A DNA stretch of 5,060 nt from Planctomycetaceae bacterium (GTDB taxonomy: Bacteria > Planctomycetota > Planctomycetia > Pirellulales > Thermoguttaceae): the NCBI GenBank assembly GCA_031259095.1, contig JAIRLW010000471.1, positions 1 through 5,060 of the forward strand, read 5' to 3'. How positions within the stretch are numbered: position 1 is the stretch's first letter; every line of letters starts with the position of its first letter. The translations under genes and the position numbers were made by a program. The notes under the pieces were generated by a model, which saw only the letters and a program-made list of their open reading frames with translations, was not told where the DNA came from and ran no database searches. This document shows, piece by piece, positions 1 to 5,060 of this stretch.

Positions 1-13
1 CAACTACGGTATG

Positions 14-94
14 CTGCCCTTTCAGGGCGATCTTATTGGGGATTCTTACCCGCCGCGTTGCGGCGGGCTGGCTTATGTTGCCCTTTCAGGGCGA
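14..94. repeat. Intergenic repeat with three consecutive hairpins
   Basis: Two identical 16-bp copies of TGCCCTTTCAGGGCGA lie at 15-30 and 79-94, 64 bp apart. Each contains a small hairpin (GCCCT, loop TTC, AGGGC) at 16-28 and 80-92. Between them sits a perfect 8-bp GC-rich stem with a 3-base loop, CCCGCCGC-GTT-GCGGCGGG, at 49-67. An open frame crosses the region (2-106) but has no start context, and the symmetric structure explains the sequence better than a protein does. It resembles REP-like dispersed intergenic repeats; copy number elsewhere in the genome is not visible here. The element may continue past the left window edge. It could also help end transcription of an upstream gene, but no T-tract directly follows a stem. 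Confidence 0.7.
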
Positions 95-155
95 ATACTT
101 TTTTAACCTCAAACAAAAAATTCCGCTGATAGATTACGAGAATTTTTATAAACGG

Positions 156-189
156 CGTATAAAATTTTACACGTGTTAAATTTTAAACG
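156..189. promoter_or_regulatory. 34-bp near-palindrome, candidate operator
   Basis: The site is centred on the perfect palindrome ACACGTGT (169-176). Of 17 symmetric base pairs between 156 and 189, 15 match; the exceptions are 168/177 and 159/186. There is no loop, which fits a binding site for a dimeric DNA-binding protein better than an RNA hairpin. It lies about 130 bp upstream of the oxidoreductase start. A TATAAA at 158-163 sits inside the left arm, so if that is a -10 box the site would overlap the transcription start and suit a repressor. If the promoter at 222-250 is used instead, the site would lie upstream and suit an activator. Neither the regulator nor its binding has been shown. 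Confidence 0.5.
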
Positions 190-221
190 ACAGAAATGAT
201 GTTCGTAGGTAAAATACACGC

Positions 222-250
222 TTTACATTTTGAAATTCGGTGATTGTATT
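222..250 (+). promoter_or_regulatory. Possible sigma-70-type promoter
   Basis: TTTACA (222-227) resembles a -35 box and TGTATT (245-250) a weak -10 box, with a 17-base spacer. Transcription would start near 257, leaving a leader of about 60 bases before the oxidoreductase gene. The -10 matches the consensus at only four of six positions, and the region is AT-rich enough for chance matches. A short inverted repeat, GTAAA (209-213) with TTTAC (222-226), overlaps the -35 box. Confidence 0.3.
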
Positions 251-315
251 CGTGATACGATGGATTTCAGAATTTTTTAAAACCGTTCATTTCAGTTATT
301 TAGGAGATTTTTTTT

Positions 316-1575
316 ATGACAACAAAATCAACACGACGGCAATTTATTCAGTCAACGGCGGGAATGACCACAGCGGCAGTAATCGCGGCTCCGTACATTA
401 TCGCTCAGGAATCCAACGGCGCAAACGACCGGATTGGTATTGGTTTTATTGGAACCGGCGGACGTTGCGGGGCGCATCTTGGGATTATTAACAGTTTCAA
501 AGGACAGGGAATTGCAGAACCGGTTGCGGTATGCGACGTTTACCGTCCGAGACTGGTTAACGCTTCGCAGAAAACCGGAAACTCCAAAATGTACGACAAA
601 CACGAAGACCTTTTACAAGATAAAAATGTTGACGTTGTTTGTATTGCGTCGCCGGATCATCATCACGCTTATCACGCCATTGACGCTATCAATGCCGGTA
701 AAGATGTGTTTTGCGAAAAACCGTTAACGCATTGGTCGCAATTCGAGTTGGCAAAGAAAATCGAACAAGTTGCCAAAGAGAAAGGTAAACTCGTTCAAGT
801 TGGTACGCAGCACATGGCAGACGATAATTATCCGAAAATTCGAGAATTGATTCAAAATGGAATTATTGGTAAACCGGTTCAGGTTGAATGTGGTTATTTC
901 CGGCGCGGCGATTGGGGAGAACGAATGTCGATTCCTGATCCGAATGCAAAACCGGGTCCCGACTTGAATTGGGAACGTTTTCTCGGCGACGCCCCCAAAA
1001 CAGATTTTTCCGTTTCCCGTTTTTTCCAATGGCGGCTCTTTTGGGATTACGCGGGCGGTCCGGCAACCGATTTGCTTGTCCATACGTACACGCCGGTGTT
1101 TTGCGTTTTGGGATTAGATTTTCCGGTTCGCGTTTTCGGCGGCGGCGGAACATTTCAGTACAACCGCGAAGTTCCCGATCAATGTAATATTATCGCCGAT
1201 TACAACAATGGTCCGTCGGTGGTGATGACTAATTCGTTGTCGAATCACGTCGATAAAGAAACCGTCATTCGAGGAACAGACGGACTCATCAAATGGGGAA
1301 TGATTCAAGGTTCAAAAGCCGATTACGATAAAGGAGTGCGTATCGTGCCGTTCGCAAAAGGTAAAGAAGAAATCAAAATCCCTTGGGCTGGAAACGGCGA
1401 TACCGGAAAACTTTGGAAAAATTTACTGGAATGTGTTAAAACACGCCAAGAACCAATGTGTCCGATTTCGTTGGCGGTTCGTGTTCAGGCTCCGCTGTCC
1501 ATGGGAATACTCTCCCACCGCGAAAATAAAGTCGCCATCTTCGACTTCGAAAAACAATCCATCAATATGAACTAA
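316..1575 (+). CDS. Tat-exported Gfo/Idh/MocA family oxidoreductase
   Basis: Predicted NAD(P)-dependent oxidoreductase of 419 residues, a usual length for the family. Residues 1-31 form a twin-arginine signal: TRRQFIQ at 6-12, then a hydrophobic stretch at about 17-30. The Rossmann fold follows, with the dinucleotide-binding loop IGTGGR (45-50), an acidic residue after the second strand (D74), SPDHHH (112-117) and the family EKP motif (134-136), whose lysine is normally catalytic. In the C-terminal substrate domain, D252 and H256 (TDLLVH) match the DxxxH active-site pattern. AGGAG (302-306), nine bases before the ATG, supports this start. Known relatives oxidise or epimerise sugars, inositols or sugar derivatives. 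Zymomonas glucose-fructose oxidoreductase is a precedent for Tat export with bound cofactor. The location is probably periplasmic or envelope. The substrate is unknown. The downstream DUF6807 gene suggests a shared pathway. Confidence 0.93.
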   Translation: MTTKSTRRQFIQSTAGMTTAAVIAAPYIIAQESNGANDRIGIGFIGTGGRCGAHLGIINSFKGQGIAEPVAVCDVYRPRLVNASQKTGNSKMYDKHEDLLQDKNVDVVCIASPDHHHAYHAIDAINAGKDVFCEKPLTHWSQFELAKKIEQVAKEKGKLVQVGTQHMADDNYPKIRELIQNGIIGKPVQVECGYFRRGDWGERMSIPDPNAKPGPDLNWERFLGDAPKTDFSVSRFFQWRLFWDYAGGPATDLLVHTYTPVFCVLGLDFPVRVFGGGGTFQYNREVPDQCNIIADYNNGPSVVMTNSLSNHVDKETVIRGTDGLIKWGMIQGSKADYDKGVRIVPFAKGKEEIKIPWAGNGDTGKLWKNLLECVKTRQEPMCPISLAVRVQAPLSMGILSHRENKVAIFDFEKQSINMN

Positions 1576-1599
1576 AATTGTTTATGCAGGAAAATCAAG

Positions 1600-1732
1600 A
1601 GGTAGGTTGCCTGAATCAGATTCAATACGGCAATCGGGGTATTCCGTGCGTTTGGGTATCTAATTTCCTGCCGATCCCAGGGGCAAGTCGGCGAGCGCCG
1701 ACGCGATGTTTCGGGCGAAACATCGCCTACCT
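1600..1732. repeat. Intergenic repeat bounded by short inverted repeats
   Basis: The 133-bp unit starts with AGGTAGG (1600-1606) and ends with its exact reverse complement CCTACCT (1726-1732). Inside, two perfect hairpins stand back to back: GTCGGCG/CGCCGAC at 1687-1702 and GCGATGTTTC/GAAACATCGC with a GGGC loop at 1703-1726. A small stem, TGAATC/GATTCA, lies at 1612-1624. An open frame (1578-1769) crosses the unit, but it has no ribosome binding site and its sequence is explained by the stems. It fits a non-autonomous REP- or MITE-like element; no transposase or target-site duplication is evident. The unit is more GC-rich than its surroundings, especially at the right end. There is no T-tract, so it is not a typical intrinsic terminator, though it could affect mRNA processing between the two genes. 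Confidence 0.65.
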
Positions 1733-1765
1733 ATCAACTATTCCTTTAACTTTCAAAAGAAAACA

Positions 1766-3547
1766 ATGAAAACTAGTTACATTTTTATTTTGAGTGTTGT
1801 GTTGTCAACGATACCGTTTGCCAACGCGATTGAAAATACGAACCACACCATAACGTCGGGAACATTCGGCGTTGCGTGGTTGGACAGTAACGGAATTGTT
1901 CGGGTCTTTGACGGACAAACAGTTACCGAACCGGTTCCGAAGGTCAAAATTTACATGGCCGCAACAGCGGATCTTCTCGAAGAAGGAAGCGATCAACTGT
2001 TATTCCTCGACGACGCACGAAAATCGTTACACCTTTACAGTTTTAAAACGAAAAAGTTATTAGGACCGTTTGGGAATAACATTAAAACTTTTGCAACCGG
2101 ACAATGGTCAGGCGAGGAATCATTTCCTTCCTTGTTTGCGAGTACTTTTTCCGGTAATTCTTTCCGTTGGACGAAAGAAGTTATGGAAAAAGGTTGGTTG
2201 CCGGTTCCCGGCGATTTCGTGCAAGTAACATCGGGAAAATTAAATCCGAATAATAAGTTTGACGACTTCATTGTTGTTACCGACGGTAACCTTTACTTTT
2301 TTTCGCCTAAGTGGTTGACCTATTCAAGAGGAAGCATGGACGACAATATTGTTGCTTTATTGACCGGCAATTTTACCGATTCGCCGGCTGACGATATTAT
2401 TGTATCAGATCGATTAGGTTTTACCTATTTGTGTCTGCTTCAAAATCACACTGTTGAAAGTTTAACTGCTCAAAAAGTAAGTTGCATGACGCTTGGCAAA
2501 AACGGAGAGAATCTAGATTCGCTTTATGCGTTGGATAATAGAAAAAAACCGATTGTTTATAACCGTGAATCAAAATCGTGGAAAGACGTTCCGTTCCAAA
2601 ACGCTTTTTCTTGTACGGATATTATTACGCGAACCGATTCCGACGGCAAAGGACATGAATTGTTTGTTGTCGGTAATGAAAATCTTTACCAAATTGCCGC
2701 AGACGGGACAGTGAAACAATTATCAGATCAAAAAGCGTCAAAGATCATGTTGAAAAGCGGTGATAAAATCATTGCGGATTATCGTTTTGGCAATGTTCCG
2801 TTTAAACCGTATATTGAAAAATTACGAACGCTGTCGGGACGTAATATTTTGCGTGACGCTCCTTACGATCATTTACATCATCACGGATTGATGTTTGCGA
2901 TTGCGGTCAACGGCTGTAATTTCTGGGAAGAATCGTCGCCGAAATACGGCAAGCAAATTACGGTTTCAATAAATCCGCAACCCGAAGTCGAAACTTCTTC
3001 TTTGGAATCGGAACTTGATTGGAAGAATGGAGATTCGAAAACGTTAATTAAAGAACACCGTAAAATTTCCGTTTCTGCCGAAGAAAATGTTACGCTGCTG
3101 GATTGGCAAACGACATTGAATGCGGGCGAACATGGTGTGAATCTTGATAAAAGTAATCATCATTATTTTGGTCTTGGTTTACGTTTTGATCAGACGATGG
3201 ACAAAAACGGTCGGTTTTTCAGTGATTCCACGTCCAACAAGTTTGACGTCGTGCGTGGTGATGAACGTTTAACGGAATGTAAATGGATGGCGTACACGGC
3301 GAAGTTAAACGGTGAACCGGTAACTGTTGCGGTATTTGGTCATCCGTCTAATCCGATTCCGACGATGGCGTTTACAATGGGCGATTCCGGCAAGAGTTTT
3401 GCGTATCTTGGTATCACGCTCAATCTGCATCGTCAACCGGTTGAAATGAAACCGAACAGCTCGTTGACATTCCGTTACCGTGTTGCCGTTTGGGACGGAG
3501 AGGTAACGCCGGAAACTGTTTCAAAATTTGGGACGAGTGGTTTGTGA
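1766..3547 (+). CDS. Secreted beta-propeller-DUF6807 (PmoA-like) fusion protein
   Basis: Protein of 593 residues from the chosen start. Residues 1-21 form a Sec signal peptide (basic start, hydrophobic core, ANA cleavage site). An in-frame ATG at 1706 is rejected: it would put 20 polar residues before the signal and lies inside a repeat hairpin. No strong ribosome binding site precedes 1766. Residues 30-303 hold seven degenerate repeats, near 30, 67, 110, 155, 199, 242 and 287, mostly 43-45 residues apart. The clearer ones read like TSGKL..KFDDFIVV and TGNF..ADDIIV, and the last has DSDGKG (291-296). This suggests an FG-GAP-like seven-bladed propeller. From about 315 to the end is DUF6807 (PF14100, formerly labelled methane oxygenase PmoA), with its signature DHLHHHG (368-374), then FGHPSNP and a C-terminal RYRVAVWDG. 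The old PmoA label should not be read as methane oxidation. Function is unknown; adjacency suggests carbohydrate processing with the upstream oxidoreductase. Confidence 0.9.
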   Translation: MKTSYIFILSVVLSTIPFANAIENTNHTITSGTFGVAWLDSNGIVRVFDGQTVTEPVPKVKIYMAATADLLEEGSDQLLFLDDARKSLHLYSFKTKKLLGPFGNNIKTFATGQWSGEESFPSLFASTFSGNSFRWTKEVMEKGWLPVPGDFVQVTSGKLNPNNKFDDFIVVTDGNLYFFSPKWLTYSRGSMDDNIVALLTGNFTDSPADDIIVSDRLGFTYLCLLQNHTVESLTAQKVSCMTLGKNGENLDSLYALDNRKKPIVYNRESKSWKDVPFQNAFSCTDIITRTDSDGKGHELFVVGNENLYQIAADGTVKQLSDQKASKIMLKSGDKIIADYRFGNVPFKPYIEKLRTLSGRNILRDAPYDHLHHHGLMFAIAVNGCNFWEESSPKYGKQITVSINPQPEVETSSLESELDWKNGDSKTLIKEHRKISVSAEENVTLLDWQTTLNAGEHGVNLDKSNHHYFGLGLRFDQTMDKNGRFFSDSTSNKFDVVRGDERLTECKWMAYTAKLNGEPVTVAVFGHPSNPIPTMAFTMGDSGKSFAYLGITLNLHRQPVEMKPNSSLTFRYRVAVWDGEVTPETVSKFGTSGL

Positions 3548-3649
3548 TGTGTGGTTTGTGACGCAAGCGGAACTTTAGTACAAACGTTATAAATCCGCTT
3601 GCGGCACAAATCCCAAACCGCCAACCACAAATCCCCAATCCCAAACCGC
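3537..3649. repeat. Clustered direct repeats around a long hairpin
   Basis: GTGGTTTGTGA occurs at 3537-3547 and 3551-3561; the first copy contains the stop codon of the DUF6807 gene. A 10-bp perfect stem, CGCAAGCGGA (3562-3571) with TCCGCTTGCG (3594-3603), is extended beyond one mismatch by TTTGTG (3555-3560) and CACAAA (3605-3610), giving a 16-bp stem with a 22-base loop. To its right ATCCCAAACCGC is repeated exactly at 3610-3621 and 3638-3649, and CACAAATCCC at 3605-3614 and 3626-3635. The left flank is largely the reverse complement of the right flank in character. The cluster ends nine bases before the mtaB start. There is no T-tract, so a terminator role is unsupported. Confidence 0.65.
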
Positions 3650-3658
3650 AACAAAAAT

Positions 3659-4903
3659 ATGTTTTTTCGTCTTTTTACACTTGGCTGTAAGGTGAATCAA
3701 TACGAAACGGAATATATTCGTACCGGTTTATTGCGGCTTGGTTACACAGAATCCGGTCCGGGACATGCGGCAGATATTGTTGTGGTCAATACTTGTACGG
3801 TAACGTCGGAAAGTGAGATGAAAGGACGAAAGGCAATCCGTAAACTGATTCGTGAAAACCCGGATGCGGAAATTATTGTTATGGGATGTTCTGCCGTTCA
3901 TAACAGTAAATCGTTACTGGAGATTAACGGAGTTTCAAAAATTATTTCCGATAAGCGTGAAATTCCTGAATTTTTAAGGAGTCTTGGTCTGACGGAATTA
4001 CCGGACGGAATTCAATCTTTTGGAGAACGTCATCGGGCTTATGTTAAAGTTCAAGATGGTTGTCGGGTTGGTTGTTCGTATTGCATTATTCCCAAAGTAC
4101 GCCCAACACTTCAAAGTCGTCCCGAAAACAATGTCCTTGAAGAAATTCGAACTCTTTCACGAAACGGTTATCGTGAAATTGTTTTAACGGGAATTCATCT
4201 TGGACATTACGGAATGGATTTTGAGAACAGTAACAACAATCTGGCAACATTGGTTCGTCGAATTGTTGCGATGGAGGAACCGTTTAGGCTTCGGATTTCA
4301 AGTCTTGAGGCAGTTGAAGTTTCGGAAGAATTGATTGATCTGATGCTTCAAAATCCGCAACGAATTTGTCCCCATCTTCATCTTTCCATGCAAAGCGGTA
4401 GTGACGAGGTGTTACGCCGAATGCGGCGACGTTGGCTTTCTGAACCGTTTATTCGGCGTTGTGAAGAAATCGTTACACGTTTTGATCGTCTTGCGTTGAC
4501 GACTGATATTATCGTTGGTTTTCCGGGTGAAACGGAGGAGCAATTTGCAGAAACTTGTCGAGTTGTTGAACGGTTACAATTTTCGAAGATTCATATTTTC
4601 CGTTTTAGTCCGCGCAAAGGAACGGAAGCGGCAACATTTTCCGATCCGGTTCCGCCGCCGATTCAACGAATTCGGGCTGCGCAACTTGCGGAAATTGCCA
4701 AACGACTGCGAACTAATTACGCCGCCTCTTTGGTTGGAACAACTCTTTCCGTTTTATTTGAAACAGTTCATGGCGGAACGGCAGATCGTTATCTAGACGT
4801 TCAGTTTCAAAAAACACTTGATCCGTCAACACTGGGACAAATCAAAAATGTTCAAATTTCTTACGCACACGGCGGAACATTATTCTGTAATGAAAATAAC
4901 TGA
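3659..4903 (+). CDS. mtaB: tRNA t6A methylthiotransferase MtaB
   Basis: Radical SAM methylthiotransferase of 414 residues. Family members add a methylthio group to N6-threonylcarbamoyladenosine at tRNA position 37, giving ms2t6A, which stabilises reading of codons starting with A. The N-terminal domain opens with TLGCKVNQYETE, typical of MtaB, and has the three expected cluster cysteines C10, C46 and C77. The radical SAM motif CRVGCSYC supplies C135, C139 and C142. Later family motifs are LSMQSGSDEVLRRMRRRW, TDIIVGFPGETEEQF and FRFSPRKGTEAA. The short C-terminal tail may be a reduced TRAM-like RNA-binding region. The start at 3659 is chosen because it leads directly into the conserved motif; an earlier in-frame ATG (3599) would add 20 residues of repeat-derived sequence. 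No clear ribosome binding site precedes it. MiaB and RimO are alternatives, but LGCKVNQYE favours MtaB. Confidence 0.92.
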   Translation: MFFRLFTLGCKVNQYETEYIRTGLLRLGYTESGPGHAADIVVVNTCTVTSESEMKGRKAIRKLIRENPDAEIIVMGCSAVHNSKSLLEINGVSKIISDKREIPEFLRSLGLTELPDGIQSFGERHRAYVKVQDGCRVGCSYCIIPKVRPTLQSRPENNVLEEIRTLSRNGYREIVLTGIHLGHYGMDFENSNNNLATLVRRIVAMEEPFRLRISSLEAVEVSEELIDLMLQNPQRICPHLHLSMQSGSDEVLRRMRRRWLSEPFIRRCEEIVTRFDRLALTTDIIVGFPGETEEQFAETCRVVERLQFSKIHIFRFSPRKGTEAATFSDPVPPPIQRIRAAQLAEIAKRLRTNYAASLVGTTLSVLFETVHGGTADRYLDVQFQKTLDPSTLGQIKNVQISYAHGGTLFCNENN

Positions 4904-4995
4904 TTGTTTCACCTTTTGGGAGATATAATTTTTGTAATATATCAGTGGAATAATTTATTTTTTAACGATTCCCTTGTTTTTTTTTGTTCCGCGTG

Positions 4996-5058
4996 TTCTG
5001 CGATCTTTTGTGTATTCTGCGTTTAAATTGAACACAGAATACGCAAAATATCGCAGAA
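4996..5058. repeat. Long imperfect hairpin near the right edge
   Basis: The arms 4996-5024 and 5030-5058 pair over 29 positions with two mismatches (5005/5049 and 5020/5034) and two G-T wobbles (5011/5043 and 5024/5030), around a five-base loop. The left arm also carries TTCTGCG twice (4996-5002 and 5015-5021). It lies 92 bases after the mtaB stop codon. A T-rich run comes before the stem rather than after it, and what follows is outside the window, so a terminator can be neither shown nor excluded. It may be part of a longer dispersed repeat. The AT-rich stretch between mtaB and this hairpin holds only a weak stem, GATATA/TATATC at 4922-4943. Confidence 0.65.
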
Positions 5059-5060
5059 AT

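Noticed and set aside
15..94. Possible CRISPR repeats
   Set aside because: There are only two 16-bp copies, the interval holds a palindrome rather than a spacer, and no cas gene is present.
2..106. Open frame running in from the left edge
   Set aside because: It consists of the hairpin repeat, has no visible start context, and its apparent peptide follows from the palindromic DNA.
1578..1769. 63-residue open frame between the first two genes
   Set aside because: It lies across the inverted-repeat unit, has no ribosome binding site and overlaps the start of the real downstream gene.
1766..3547. Methane monooxygenase subunit, from the old PmoA label of PF14100
   Set aside because: The protein is soluble and secreted, with no multi-pass membrane segments and no pmoB or pmoC nearby; the label is historical.
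3555..3610. Intrinsic terminator after the DUF6807 gene
   Set aside because: The stem is strong but the loop is 22 bases long and no T-tract follows.
3420..3644. Minus-strand open frame over the DUF6807 gene end
   Set aside because: It is antisense to well-supported coding sequence and the rest of it is repeat.
3599..3658. Upstream in-frame start for mtaB
   Set aside because: The added 20 residues come from the direct repeats and are unlike the family, whose members begin just before the TLGCKVNQ motif.
4904..4995. tRNA or small RNA gene after mtaB
   Set aside because: The stretch is AT-rich with only a 6-bp weak stem and no cloverleaf arms or TTC-loop sequence.

Overview
The window looks like chromosomal DNA from a bacterium of the Planctomycetota or a related group. 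It is moderately AT-rich. The inference rests on gene content: a Tat-exported Gfo/Idh/MocA oxidoreductase followed by a secreted DUF6807 protein is a combination I associate with planctomycetes. No ribosomal RNA or other direct marker is present, so the lineage is tentative. All three genes are intact, lie on the + strand, and have similar base composition.

Layout. Bases 1-110 hold a hairpin-rich intergenic repeat that runs in from the left edge. Bases 111-315 are an AT-rich leader with a 34-bp near-palindrome (156-189), a possible promoter and a good ribosome binding site. The oxidoreductase gene follows (316-1575). A 190-bp gap is mostly filled by a second hairpin-rich repeat (1600-1732). 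Next is a Sec-exported protein with a predicted seven-repeat beta-propeller fused to a DUF6807 domain (1766-3547). A third repeat cluster (3537-3649) touches the stop codon of that gene and runs almost to the start of mtaB, a tRNA methylthiotransferase gene (3659-4903). The last 157 bases are AT-rich and end in a long imperfect hairpin (4996-5058) at the window edge. I see no tRNA, rRNA, insertion sequence, CRISPR array or phage gene.

How the genes may work together. The first two encode proteins with export signals (Tat and Sec) and both belong to families linked to sugar or carbohydrate metabolism, so they plausibly act together outside the cytoplasm on a sugar derivative. That link is inference from adjacency and export; the substrate cannot be read from sequence. 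mtaB is a cytoplasmic tRNA-modification gene and probably a neighbour without functional connection. I found no clear new multi-gene system. The most unusual points are the propeller-DUF6807 architecture, the upstream palindrome, and the presence of a different hairpin-forming repeat in every intergenic gap.
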